Shown here in pieces: positions 35,484 to 44,112 of a stretch of 64,000 nucleotides of DNA. Source of the DNA: an uncultured Flavobacteriaceae bacterium (GTDB lineage: Bacteria; Bacteroidota; Bacteroidia; Flavobacteriales; Flavobacteriaceae); the NCBI GenBank assembly GCA_947494205.1, contig CANLUH010000010.1:1-64000 (forward strand). The letters are read 5' to 3'. A program made the position numbers and the translations under genes. The notes below the pieces were generated by a model. That model made no database searches. It was not told where the DNA came from and was given only the letters and a program-made list of their open reading frames with translations. How positions within the stretch are numbered: the stretch's first letter is position 1; each line of letters begins with the position of its first letter.

Positions 35484-36629
35484 ATGTCTAAACTAAAAAA
35501 ACAGATAACCTTACTCATTGTTTTTCTTTTTATTTCATTTACTATTTCTGCTCAGGATACTAATGAAAATCGTTTTAAATACATTGAAATAAAATCTAAT
35601 TTCGGATCTTTTCTATATGCAGATAATGCTTTAGGAAACGCTGGACTTTTAGATCAAAGTTATGGTGGAATTAATTTAAAAGTTGGTTGGCAACCTACTA
35701 ACCCTGAAGACTGGGCTAGTAAATATGGTTATCCTTCTTATGGTATTGGTTTATATACTGGCTTTTTAGGAGATTCTAAAGTTTATGGTAATCCAAATGC
35801 TATTTACGGTTTTATTAAATTTCCTTTGTCTAACGATAATCGACGAAATGTCTTTGCTATAGAACCTTCTGTTGGATTAACTTATAATCTAAACCCATTC
35901 AATTCTGAAGAAAATCCGCTTAACGACGCCATTGGAGCTAGAATGGCGGTTTACTTTAATTTAGATTTAGGTTTCACCTATAAATGGACTCGTGAGTTAG
36001 ATATTTTATATGGTGTAGATTTTAGTCATTTTAGTAATGGTTCTACATTTACGCCTAATAACGGATTAAATCTTTATGGTATAAATGTTGGGATACGTTA
36101 TAATTACAATGCATCTCAATTAAATAATAGTGACCTCTATACAAATGATGTTTTATCAGCCAGATTTAAACGTCCAGAAAAATCATTAAAAACAAGCATT
36201 AGAGAACAATATATAAGTGTATACATAGCAGGAGGCGTATCGCAAAGAGATGAAGATAAAGGGACAAATACTCAATATGGTGTATTCTCTACTGTAGTGG
36301 ATTACGAATATCACTTTAATGAAATGCATGCTGTTTCTGGTGGTGTAGATTTATTTTTTGATAATCGTTTAAGAGCCTTTGAAACTAATGATCGCTTGCA
36401 TTATGGCTTTCATGCCGGTTATGATTTTAAATTTCACAAATTAGCAGTAAAATTACAAATCGGTACTTACTTGGGTGATGATAAAAACAAAGGAGCATTC
36501 TTTATGCGACCTGCTTTAAGATATAATATTAATAAAACAGTATTTGCCCAAATAGGTTTAAAAACCTTAGCTGGAGGCGCTGCAGATTATATAGAATACG
36601 GTATTGGCTTTAAACCTTTTAAATTTTAA
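35484..36629 (+). CDS. PagL-like acyloxyacyl hydrolase (lipid A 3-O-deacylase)
   Basis: A 381-residue outer-membrane beta-barrel with a signal peptide ending near TISAQ. Residues about 160-200 hold the PagL-like active-site block VDFSHFSNGSTF, with the catalytic His/Ser pair, followed by PNNGLNLYGINVGIRY. PagL enzymes are about 150-190 residues; this protein has extra sequence after the block, with additional strands (residues 240-381). It may remove a 3-O-linked acyl chain from lipid A in the outer membrane. It is 27 nt from the SLC13 gene and 3 nt from the next. Confidence 0.78.
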   Translation: MSKLKKQITLLIVFLFISFTISAQDTNENRFKYIEIKSNFGSFLYADNALGNAGLLDQSYGGINLKVGWQPTNPEDWASKYGYPSYGIGLYTGFLGDSKVYGNPNAIYGFIKFPLSNDNRRNVFAIEPSVGLTYNLNPFNSEENPLNDAIGARMAVYFNLDLGFTYKWTRELDILYGVDFSHFSNGSTFTPNNGLNLYGINVGIRYNYNASQLNNSDLYTNDVLSARFKRPEKSLKTSIREQYISVYIAGGVSQRDEDKGTNTQYGVFSTVVDYEYHFNEMHAVSGGVDLFFDNRLRAFETNDRLHYGFHAGYDFKFHKLAVKLQIGTYLGDDKNKGAFFMRPALRYNINKTVFAQIGLKTLAGGAADYIEYGIGFKPFKF

Positions 36630-36632
36630 CTC

Positions 36633-37919
36633 ATGAATAATAATCAATTAAAAATAGTCGATTTAAAAACGGCTGTTTCCGTTGTAAAATCGGGAAATCG
36701 TATATTTTTTCAAGGTGCTGCAATGACACCTAATGCTTTAATTGATAATCTTTGTGAACGTTACCTAGAATTAAGTGATATTGAAATTATACAGATACAT
36801 ACAGATGGAGAAGCTAAATATATGGAAGCACCATACAGTAACTCTTTTAGACTATCTAGTTGTTTTGTAGGAAGTAATGTTAGGAAAGGAGTAAACACCA
36901 ATAATGGTGATTACATTCCTATTTTTTTAAGCGAAATACATTGGTTATTTAGACGTGATATTTTACCGTTAGATGTTGCTTTTATTCAAGTATCTCCTCC
37001 AGATAAACATGGGTATTGCTCTTTAGGTGTTTCGGTAGATATTACCATTCCTGCAATAGAGAAAGCAAAAACAGTGGTCGCTTTAGTGAATCCGTTAGTA
37101 CCTAGAACGCACGGAGATGGTATTATACATATTAGTAATATTAATTATGCTGTTGAAATTAATACTCCTATACATCAGTCCATAGTTACACAACCTTCAG
37201 ATATTGAGACGCAAATTGGTAAACATGTTGCTAATTTAATTGAAGATGGTGCAACCTTGCAAATGGGTATAGGTAATATTCCTAATGCTGTATTAAACAA
37301 TCTTACCAATCATAAACGCTTAGGCATTCATACTGAAATGTTTTCAGATGGTGTACTCCCTTTAATAGAAAGAGGTATTATAACTGGGGAAGATAAAAAA
37401 GTAAAGCCAGGAAAAATACTAACGACGTTTGCTGTAGGTTCTCAAAAATTATATGATTATATAGACGATAATCCTGTTGTGCATTTTAAAGAAGCTTCGC
37501 ATACAAATGACACCTCTATAATAAAATTAAACCCAAAAGTAACAGCTATAAATAGTGCTATAGAAATAGATTTTACTGGACAAATATGTGCAGATACTAT
37601 TGGGGCTTATCAATACTCTGGTGTTGGTGGACAAATGGACTTTATTAGAGGGGCTGCATTATCACAAGGAGGTAAAGCAATTATAGCAATGCCATCTACA
37701 ACTAAAAAAGGAGACTCTAAAATAGTTCCTTATTTAAAACATGGTGCAGGTGTAACAACAACACGTGCTCACGTACACTACGTTGCAACAGAATACGGTA
37801 TTGTAGATTTATTTGGGAAAAGTTTAAAGCAACGCGCTAAAGCACTCATTAATATTGCACATCCAAATCATAGAGAGGCATTGGATAAAGAAATGCATAA
37901 CCGTTTTAAATTATTATAA
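36633..37919 (+). CDS. Acetyl-CoA hydrolase/transferase family CoA-transferase
   Basis: A 428-residue class I CoA-transferase of the acetyl-CoA hydrolase / 4-hydroxybutyrate CoA-transferase type. Family blocks are RIFFQGAAMTPN at the N-terminus, QMGIGNIPNAV, LGIHTEMFSDGV and the C-terminal YSGVGGQMDFIRGA. It moves CoA between short-chain acids and acyl-CoA in the cytosol. It starts 3 nt after the PagL-like gene. A link to fermentation or acetate handling during low-oxygen growth is inferred from the neighbouring nrf locus; the substrate cannot be stated. Confidence 0.9.
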   Translation: MNNNQLKIVDLKTAVSVVKSGNRIFFQGAAMTPNALIDNLCERYLELSDIEIIQIHTDGEAKYMEAPYSNSFRLSSCFVGSNVRKGVNTNNGDYIPIFLSEIHWLFRRDILPLDVAFIQVSPPDKHGYCSLGVSVDITIPAIEKAKTVVALVNPLVPRTHGDGIIHISNINYAVEINTPIHQSIVTQPSDIETQIGKHVANLIEDGATLQMGIGNIPNAVLNNLTNHKRLGIHTEMFSDGVLPLIERGIITGEDKKVKPGKILTTFAVGSQKLYDYIDDNPVVHFKEASHTNDTSIIKLNPKVTAINSAIEIDFTGQICADTIGAYQYSGVGGQMDFIRGAALSQGGKAIIAMPSTTKKGDSKIVPYLKHGAGVTTTRAHVHYVATEYGIVDLFGKSLKQRAKALINIAHPNHREALDKEMHNRFKLL

Positions 37920-37941
37920 GCAAACTCATATAGGGATTTAT

Positions 37942-37980
37942 AAAAGATGAAATTATTCTAATAGAATAATTTCATCTTTT
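37942..37980. terminator. Strong bidirectional terminator overlapping the lipoprotein stop
   Basis: AAAAGATGAAATTATTCT (37942-37959) and AGAATAATTTCATCTTTT (37963-37980) form an 18-bp perfect stem with a 3-nt loop. The stem includes the last codons and stop of the minus-strand lipoprotein, and serves the convergent CoA-transferase operon as well. Confidence 0.85.
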
Positions 37981-38591
37981 ATAATTTGATTAACCATTCG
38001 TTTACTAAACGTTTTTGCTGAAGATTGCAATGAAGATGGGTTAACTAAGGCGGATTCCCCTGTCCAAACCCAAGTGTCTTGATTTTCTTTTAATTCTCCT
38101 TTTAAGTTGTACAACACAGCTTCAATAATATAAGATTTTGTAGACTCATAATAACCAGGCTCATTAATTGTTATATAACGACGATAGATATGTTTTCCTA
38201 CTCTATAATAACCAGATGGAACAGAATAAGATTTCCCTTGTTTATATCTATGACTATCTTCAACATCGACAAGACTCATTGTTATTATGCCGTCTAAATT
38301 ATTCGTTTTTATAATTTTAATTAAATTTTTAGGGGCTTGCGCTTCTTTAGACATGTTTTGAGGAAACATAGTTGTACTACCTACAGCGTTAATCCCTTTT
38401 TCTTTAAGTAGCGTTACAGCTTCTTTTTCAAAAGCGAGTCTAGAAGTTAAATTATCACTGATACCAATAACGGCAATTCTCTGGTAATTCCTGTCAACAT
38501 AGTTAGGTTTTGCATAACTTGAGGACAATGTTGAAGCACAACTTGATAAAATAAAAAGTAATACATTTATTAATACTATTCTTCTAATCAT
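37953..38591 (-). CDS. Hypothetical lipoprotein, paralogue of the 42937 gene
   Basis: Start chosen at ATG 38591 (MIRRIVLINVLLFILSSC), giving 212 residues with a lipobox at LSSC. The mature part begins with an alpha/beta pattern (RIAVIGISDNLTSRLAFEKEAVTLLKEKGI) followed by INAVGSTTMFP and later a tyrosine-rich strand segment. The same order of elements occurs in the lipoprotein at 42937-43629 (KILIIARSNDAEVRQAYENE, GINAVASYKIFP). I do not recognise a named family. Its last codons lie inside a terminator hairpin. Confidence 0.65.
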   Translation of the reverse strand: MIRRIVLINVLLFILSSCASTLSSSYAKPNYVDRNYQRIAVIGISDNLTSRLAFEKEAVTLLKEKGINAVGSTTMFPQNMSKEAQAPKNLIKIIKTNNLDGIITMSLVDVEDSHRYKQGKSYSVPSGYYRVGKHIYRRYITINEPGYYESTKSYIIEAVLYNLKGELKENQDTWVWTGESALVNPSSLQSSAKTFSKRMVNQIIKDEIILLE

Positions 38592-38702
38592 TATAAATAT
38601 ATAGTTAGTTAATAAAAATAATCGCACAAAAAACAGGATGTTTAAAAGTAAAAAGATTATTTTTATGTGCTAATAAAGGTACATAAAAGCAATAAATTCC
38701 CA

Positions 38703-39725
38703 ATGAAAAAAAGCATAATTACTTATACTCTATTGTTATTTATCATCTTTTCTTTACATGCTCAAGACCTCTCTAAAATATATGAAAAAGTAGGATCAGC
38801 TGTTGTTGCTATTCATACACAAGAGAACAATATTGTTACTTTTCCAAATAATGAATCAGAGACTGTCACCACTAAAGGTCTAGGTTCTGGCTTTATGATA
38901 TCAAATACACTGGTTGTTACAGCAGCCCATGTTGTAAAAGTGCCTGAAGATTTAATTGTTCAATTTGCAGATGGAGAAAAAATATCTGCAAAAATTGTTT
39001 ATTCCTATGAAGGGCCAGATATTGCACTATTGGAACTTTCAAGGCAAAAAATAAATGCTACAACTGTAAGATTTGGAGACTCAGATAAAATGAAGATAGG
39101 ACAACGCATATTTGTTGTTGGGGTACCTTTAGGAGTTGGTTTTTCTTTATCGTCTGGCTATGTTAGTGCCTTTAAAAAACAAATACGAGGAAGAAACCCT
39201 TTTACAAACACAGAATTTATACAAACAGATGCTGCTATCAACAAAGGGAATTCTGGAGGCCCAATGTTTAACTTAGAGGGAGATGTTGTTGGTATTGTAA
39301 GCCATATAGCTTCTCAATCTGGAGGTTCGGACGGCATTGGTTATGCAACAACCTCAAATTTAGCTACCGAGTTATTATTAAATAACAAAATGCCTTGGTT
39401 TGGCGCCGAATTTTATTCGTTATCTGGTAATGAAGCTAAATTATTTAATCTACCCCAACCTAGTGGTTTATTAGTGCAACGTATAGCTTCTAATTCTTTA
39501 TTTGATAAAATGGGTGTAAAAGGCGGGAACACAGAAGTAAATATTGGAAATAAAAAAATAATTATGGGTGGAGATATTATTTTATCTTTTAATAATATCA
39601 CTTATAACGACGATGATGATACACTCTACAGAATAGCAGATTTTGCAAGCGATTTAGATAAGAAGCTTGAATTTAAAATAAAGATACTCCGAGAAGGAGA
39701 AATTATAACTTTAAACTCTAATTAA
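38703..39725 (+). CDS. HtrA/DegP-like trypsin-family serine protease
   Basis: Start chosen at ATG 38703 (MKKSIITYTLLLFIIFSLHAQ), which opens directly with a signal peptide; the in-frame ATG at 38667 adds 12 unlikely residues. The 340-residue product has the S1C triad: His in VTAAHVV, Asp in GPDIALLEL and Ser in INKGNSGGPM. A partial PDZ-like domain follows (GLLVQRIASNSLFDKMGV), with an extended tail. Expected role: periplasmic quality-control protease. It precedes two outer-membrane barrel genes within 11 nt and 0 nt, suggesting an envelope-stress operon. Confidence 0.88.
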   Translation: MKKSIITYTLLLFIIFSLHAQDLSKIYEKVGSAVVAIHTQENNIVTFPNNESETVTTKGLGSGFMISNTLVVTAAHVVKVPEDLIVQFADGEKISAKIVYSYEGPDIALLELSRQKINATTVRFGDSDKMKIGQRIFVVGVPLGVGFSLSSGYVSAFKKQIRGRNPFTNTEFIQTDAAINKGNSGGPMFNLEGDVVGIVSHIASQSGGSDGIGYATTSNLATELLLNNKMPWFGAEFYSLSGNEAKLFNLPQPSGLLVQRIASNSLFDKMGVKGGNTEVNIGNKKIIMGGDIILSFNNITYNDDDDTLYRIADFASDLDKKLEFKIKILREGEIITLNSN

Positions 39726-39735
39726 CTGTATACAT

Positions 39736-40401
39736 TTGAAACTTAATAAACACCTCTATTTAGCAAGTATTTTTACTGTGCTATTTTATGCATTAACTTT
39801 TGCTCAGCAAAACGACTCTACAACAACCGCTTTTAGAGAAGGAAGATGGTTAACTGGGTTATCTGGTAGTATAAGTTCTACAACAACTCAAGTTGATAAC
39901 ATTGGAGATAAAAGCACATCTAATAATTTTGGAATTAATATTGAAACAGGAAAGTTTATTAAAAATAGATTTTTGATTGGTGGACGATTTCAAACTAATA
40001 AAATAAGCAATAGTGGTGGTCTTGATACAACAACAGAAACATTTTATGTTGGCCCCTTCTCCAATTATTATTTTATAGATAATAAAACAGGTTCGCTATT
40101 TTCAACGGCTTCCATAGGGTATGTACGCTATAAGGATGAGATACAATTTAATCAATTAAATAGTTTAATCTCTCAACAAAACTCTGAAGGTTCTGGTATT
40201 GGAAGCATTTTAGGTGTTGGATATTCTTATACGATTAACGATTTCATTGCTTTCGATTTTGGCCTAAATGTAAATTTATTTTGGGTAAATGTAGAACAAG
40301 AATCTTTACCTAGTAGAGCTATTACTAATACTAGTATTACATCTAATGACATCTCTTTTTCATTTGGATTTAATGTTATACTAGATGATTTCTTCTTTTA
40401 A
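39736..40401 (+). CDS. Small outer membrane beta-barrel protein
   Basis: A 221-residue protein from a TTG start at 39736, 10 nt after the protease stop. Signal peptide ends near LTFAQ. The rest alternates polar and hydrophobic residues as in eight-stranded barrels (RFLIGGRFQTNKI, TASIGYVRYKDEI, GSILGVGYSYTI), and ends with a C-terminal phenylalanine cluster (DDFFF). No specific family recognised. Its stop is adjacent to the next ATG, so the two barrel proteins are translated together. Confidence 0.7.
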   Translation: MKLNKHLYLASIFTVLFYALTFAQQNDSTTTAFREGRWLTGLSGSISSTTTQVDNIGDKSTSNNFGINIETGKFIKNRFLIGGRFQTNKISNSGGLDTTTETFYVGPFSNYYFIDNKTGSLFSTASIGYVRYKDEIQFNQLNSLISQQNSEGSGIGSILGVGYSYTINDFIAFDFGLNVNLFWVNVEQESLPSRAITNTSITSNDISFSFGFNVILDDFFF

Positions 40402-41517
40402 ATGAAAAAAATAATACTATACTCCTGTTTATTTTTTATATCCTTTTCAGTTTTAGGTCAAAGGAAGGACGAAAATAATGTCGTAAAGACGGATACAATT
40501 GCAACAGGAAAAAGCACACAGCTAATAGCTATTCCTATAGCATTTTATACGCCCGAAACTGGTTTTGGTTTTGGAGGCGGTGGTCAATTATTTTTCTTAA
40601 AGAAAGAGAACACCTTTAAAAATAGATTATCAAACATTCTTTTTAGTGGAATTTATACATTGAATGAACAAATTATGTTTGAGGTTACCCCACAAATTTA
40701 TTTTGGAGAAGGAAACTATTTTATAGACGCCCATTACTTACTAGAAATATATCCTAATTCTTTTTGGGGGATTGGTAGTAACTCACTAGATGTTAATGAG
40801 GAAATATACAATCAAACAACACATGCTTTAAATGTTTCATTTCTAAAACGCTTACCTCCAGATTTAAATTTTGGATTTCAATTTATCTTTAAAAATCATG
40901 AAGTAACAGAAATTAAAGAAGGTGGTATTCTAGAATCGCAAAACATTATTGGAAATAGACGTACTGTTGTCGCTGGTTTAGGAGCGGTTTTTAATTATGA
41001 TACTCGCGACAATACCGGATCGCCAAATAAAGGGTTTTATTATCAAGCTAAAGCGCAGTTTTCTAGTGAAATATTTGGTGCCACCTCTGGCTTTAATAAG
41101 TTTATTATAGATTTAAGAGAGTATTTACCCATTGGAGCACGAAGTCTTTTGGCATTTCAGTTATATTCTGAAAATAATTTTGGAGAAGTTCCTTTTCAAG
41201 CTTTGGCAAGTTACGGCGGTGGCTCTAGAGCTAGAGGCTATTTTTTTGGACGTTATTTAGATAAACAAATGTACGTTTCGCAAATAGAATATAGATGGCG
41301 TTTTAAAGAACGTTGGACAGCTAATGCTTTTACTTTAGCTGGTGAAGTTGCAGAACGCCCAGAAGATTTCTTTAGCATAAATAATATAAAACCTGCTTTT
41401 GGCTTAGGTGTTCGTTATAAGCTATTTAAAGATAAAGATACTTGGCTTAGGTTTGATTATGGCTCTGGTATTGATGGCAATTCTGGAATTTATTTCGGTA
41501 TTAACGAAGCTTTTTAA
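40402..41517 (+). CDS. BamA/TamA-family (Omp85) outer membrane barrel without POTRA domains
   Basis: A 371-residue protein with a signal peptide ending near FSVLGQ. The barrel carries Omp85/bacterial surface antigen motifs: FNYDTRDNTGSPNKGFYYQ, a VRGY-like turn ASYGGGSRARGYFFGR, and a C-terminal GSGIDGNSGIYFGINEAF. There is no room for POTRA domains, so it is one of the short patatin-like-associated or stand-alone barrels and not a general BamA. It begins right at the stop of the preceding barrel gene. Function is uncertain; transport or assembly is only implied by family. Confidence 0.82.
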   Translation: MKKIILYSCLFFISFSVLGQRKDENNVVKTDTIATGKSTQLIAIPIAFYTPETGFGFGGGGQLFFLKKENTFKNRLSNILFSGIYTLNEQIMFEVTPQIYFGEGNYFIDAHYLLEIYPNSFWGIGSNSLDVNEEIYNQTTHALNVSFLKRLPPDLNFGFQFIFKNHEVTEIKEGGILESQNIIGNRRTVVAGLGAVFNYDTRDNTGSPNKGFYYQAKAQFSSEIFGATSGFNKFIIDLREYLPIGARSLLAFQLYSENNFGEVPFQALASYGGGSRARGYFFGRYLDKQMYVSQIEYRWRFKERWTANAFTLAGEVAERPEDFFSINNIKPAFGLGVRYKLFKDKDTWLRFDYGSGIDGNSGIYFGINEAF

Positions 41518-41545
41518 AAATTAAATATCAAAAACAAATTCATTC

Positions 41546-41572
41546 AATTAAAAGATTTATATTCTTTTAATT
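41546..41572 (+). terminator. Weak hairpin after the Omp85-like gene
   Basis: AATTAAAAGA and TCTTTTAATT are perfect 10-nt arms, but entirely A/T apart from one G-C pair, with a 7-nt loop. It may end the barrel operon; stability is low. Confidence 0.4.
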
Positions 41573-41611
41573 TATTCGTAAGTTTATAACTCTAAAATAA
41601 ATTGATTTTTT

Positions 41612-42445
41612 ATGAAAAAAATAATATTACCAGTTGATTTCTCAAAGCATTCTGAATATGCTCTTGAAACGGCAGCAGCATTAGCAAAAAAGCATAATTC
41701 TCAACTTATAGTGATGAATATGCTGGAATTATCTGAGTCGTTTCTTTCTTCTTCAGATTCTGAAAGACAAAATGAAATGTTATTCATGTTAGCATCTGCA
41801 AACAAAACATTTGAAGCTTTTTTAGATAAAGATTATTTAGAAAATGTAGATGTTGTTCCTATGATTAAGCATCATAAAGTATTAAAAGAAGTGGATGAAG
41901 TAGCAAAGGCTGAAGGTGCAGACTTAATAATAATGGGATCACGTGGACATAGTAATCATGATGGGATTTTTACCGGTTCGAATACTGAAAAAGTTGTACG
42001 TTATAGTGAAACACCTGTATTAGTCGTTAAAGGGAAAGACACAAATATTGATTTTGATAATGTAGTATTAGCTACAGATTTTTCAGAAGAAAGTATACCT
42101 GCATTTAAAAAAGCATCTAAATTATTAAGTGAATTAGCAAATAACACATCGTTATTGCACGTAAATACACCAAGTGCTACTAAATTTAGAAGTACTCACG
42201 AAATAGAGAGTCAGGTTCATAATTTTTTAGATAAAGCTGATGCTAATGAATGGGCTGATAAAATTAACTTTGTGGCAGATTATACTATAGAAGATGGTAT
42301 TTTAAACCACTCTAATAGAACAGGAGCTAAAGCAATAGCTATGACTACTCATGGAAGAAAAGGATTAAGCCATTTCTTTGGAGGTAGTATTTCTGAAGAT
42401 GTTGCAAATCACGCAACATTGCCTGTACTTACTTTTAAAATGTAA
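41612..42445 (+). CDS. Universal stress protein with two tandem Usp domains
   Basis: A 277-residue protein of two UspA domains (about 1-137 and 147-277). The first has ATP-binding-type residues GSRGHSNHDGIFTGSNTEK and the second a variant THGRKGLSHFFGGSISED. Each domain opens with the usual strand (KKIILPVDFSKHSEYAL; NVVLATDFSEESIPAFK). Such proteins bind adenine nucleotides and aid survival under starvation, hypoxia or redox stress. It stands alone with its own terminator, downstream of the anaerobic gene cluster. Confidence 0.93.
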   Translation: MKKIILPVDFSKHSEYALETAAALAKKHNSQLIVMNMLELSESFLSSSDSERQNEMLFMLASANKTFEAFLDKDYLENVDVVPMIKHHKVLKEVDEVAKAEGADLIIMGSRGHSNHDGIFTGSNTEKVVRYSETPVLVVKGKDTNIDFDNVVLATDFSEESIPAFKKASKLLSELANNTSLLHVNTPSATKFRSTHEIESQVHNFLDKADANEWADKINFVADYTIEDGILNHSNRTGAKAIAMTTHGRKGLSHFFGGSISEDVANHATLPVLTFKM

Positions 42446-42462
42446 TTAGAGACGCTGTTATA

Positions 42463-42509
42463 AAACAAAAAAAGATCTAAATATAACATTTAGGTCTTTT
42501 TTGTTTTTA
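42463..42509. terminator. Bidirectional terminator between usp and the efflux operon
   Basis: AAACAAAAAAAGATCTAAAT pairs with ATTTAGGTCTTTTTTGTTT through a 5-nt loop, one mismatch in the stem. T-runs follow on both strands. It serves the usp gene and the end of the convergent 42.5-51.3 kb operon. Confidence 0.75.
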
Positions 42510-42526
42510 GTAAAGTAATGATTCTA

Positions 42527-42934
42527 TTACTTATTCATAGATTTAATAGCTTCTTTATAACTTTCTAAATTGATTTCATTTTCAAAAACATCTAAAGATT
42601 TTGCTACTATATAAGTAATATTACTAGGGTTAAACCCTAATGCGACGCCCATTCTTTCTAGCCATTCTGTTTTAGCCTTTGCCTTTGTTGAATCATCATT
42701 ATAAACAATTTCGACAATCTTATAAAAACTTTCTAAACGGCTATTATGTGTATAAGGTGCTACAATTTCAAAATTCATATAGCTATCCTTAATTTCAAAA
42801 TACTCAGATTCTGTAATCCCTAGTTTTCTCCCAAATACTTGTAAGAAATGCTTCTCTTCTTCTGTAGCATTTCCATCTCGTAATGTAATTTTCATTATAG
42901 CTGCAAAGGCATCGTAATACTCACTTTTTTCCAT
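42527..42934 (-). CDS. TerB-like small cytosolic protein
   Basis: A 135-residue, mostly helical acidic protein. The pattern AFAAIMKITLRDGNATEEEKHFL (only part typical) followed by FGRKLGITESEYFEI resembles the TerB/DjlA N-terminal fold, in which an Asp-Gly and later acidic residues bind metal. It is the last gene of the long efflux operon, 2 nt after a lipoprotein gene. Tellurite resistance has not been shown for such solitary domains; a regulatory or metal-sensing role is inference. Confidence 0.55.
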   Translation of the reverse strand: MEKSEYYDAFAAIMKITLRDGNATEEEKHFLQVFGRKLGITESEYFEIKDSYMNFEIVAPYTHNSRLESFYKIVEIVYNDDSTKAKAKTEWLERMGVALGFNPSNITYIVAKSLDVFENEINLESYKEAIKSMNK

Positions 42935-42936
42935 AA

Positions 42937-43629
42937 TTATTTTTTAAATTGTTTAACAATTAGATTGCTAAATTTATTTAGTACTTGCTTTCCTGAATTC
43001 GGGTCTGTAATTTGTACTTCGTAAGCGCCAACTAGTTGATTTCTTTGTTCTAAAGTTAAATCATATAACGCGGCTTCCAATATATATGTTGTAGATTCTA
43101 GTACAATATCTTCGGTATTATTAGAGTCATTAGCATTATAATTTGGTCTTAAATTTCTACTTATATACTCGATAGAGTGCACACTATAATAGTCTACAAA
43201 AGTAAAACCGTATTGCCCTTTGTTTATGGTAGATTTGTTATAATTATTACCACCTTCTTTTTGTGTAGACTGCATTAATTTAGTATCCTTTAAAGCTGTT
43301 AACATAACACTTTGAATACCTTTTGCTTTAAATTGTTTTACAATCTCTTCAGTTTCCACTTTAGTACGACTCGCTTTATCTTTTAAATCAGGAAATATTT
43401 TATATGAAGCAACAGCATTAATACCTTCTGCTTTTAATTTAGAAGTAAGTTCGTTTTCGTATGCTTGTCTTACCTCTGCATCATTAGATCTTGCTATGAT
43501 TAATATTTTTTCACTTTTAGTGGCATCAAAATTATCTGACGACCAAGCGTTTGAGAGTTTTACTGGTGCACAATTAAAGGTTGTTACTATAACAACTAAT
43601 ATTACTACTGTTTTTAAAAATTTATTCAC
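42937..43629 (-). CDS. Hypothetical lipoprotein, paralogue of the 37953 gene
   Basis: A 230-residue protein with a signal ending in the lipobox-like TTFNC (C20). The mature part repeats the plan of the lipoprotein at 37953-38591: KILIIARSNDAEVRQAYENE, KLKAEGINAVASYKIFP, then a helix and strand pair (FKAKGIQSVMLTALKD) and a tyrosine-rich section ending with ATTYILEAALYDL-like sequence. The family is not recognised. It lies between the PsiE-like gene and the TerB-like gene in the efflux operon and could be a periplasmic stress lipoprotein. Confidence 0.65.
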   Translation of the reverse strand: MNKFLKTVVILVVIVTTFNCAPVKLSNAWSSDNFDATKSEKILIIARSNDAEVRQAYENELTSKLKAEGINAVASYKIFPDLKDKASRTKVETEEIVKQFKAKGIQSVMLTALKDTKLMQSTQKEGGNNYNKSTINKGQYGFTFVDYYSVHSIEYISRNLRPNYNANDSNNTEDIVLESTTYILEAALYDLTLEQRNQLVGAYEVQITDPNSGKQVLNKFSNLIVKQFKK

Positions 43630-43665
43630 TTATCTATTTATTTGAATTTAGTGTAAATATAAAGA

Positions 43666-44112
43666 TTATTTAGACTGCCTCATTCCTTTTTTTATTAAAT
43701 AATAGCCGCCAGCAAGTACTATTATTAAAGAACTAATTCCAAAAAGTGTCATGGGTTTTAAATGTGCAATATCTAAATCTATAACATGCCTAGAAACTCC
43801 AATTAAAGCCACTAATAAAACGATTTCAACATGAACTACGTCTTCTTTTAAATACATTTTAATAGTGTGCAATAACTCTATACCGATGAGTACAGATAAA
43901 AAGCCACCAAATACTTTATGTAGATGTGTTATAATATTGTTATCAGCATCAAAAGAATTTTCAATGCTACTAAATATCCCATTAAAGAGTAAACCTAGAA
44001 AAACGATTGCTGTATATGCAACAACTAACAGTAAAGAGAATAATAAAACAATTATAATTATCTTCTCTATTTTCTCTACAATATTTAATATCCTTTTATC
44101 AATCTTTTTCAT
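43666..44112 (-). CDS. PsiE-family membrane protein
   Basis: Start chosen at ATG 44112 (MKKIDKRILNIVEKIE); an ATG at 44145 would extend the protein deeper into the channel gene. The 148-residue product has four membrane helices (about 17-42, 66-85, 97-115, 122-141) and the PsiE block VLIGIELLHTIKMYLKE, followed by VEIVLLVALIGVSRHVI. PsiE is phosphate-starvation-inducible in Escherichia coli; its role is unknown. The start overlaps the K+ channel gene by 14 bp, indicating coupling. Confidence 0.8.
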   Translation of the reverse strand: MKKIDKRILNIVEKIEKIIIIVLLFSLLLVVAYTAIVFLGLLFNGIFSSIENSFDADNNIITHLHKVFGGFLSVLIGIELLHTIKMYLKEDVVHVEIVLLVALIGVSRHVIDLDIAHLKPMTLFGISSLIIVLAGGYYLIKKGMRQSK

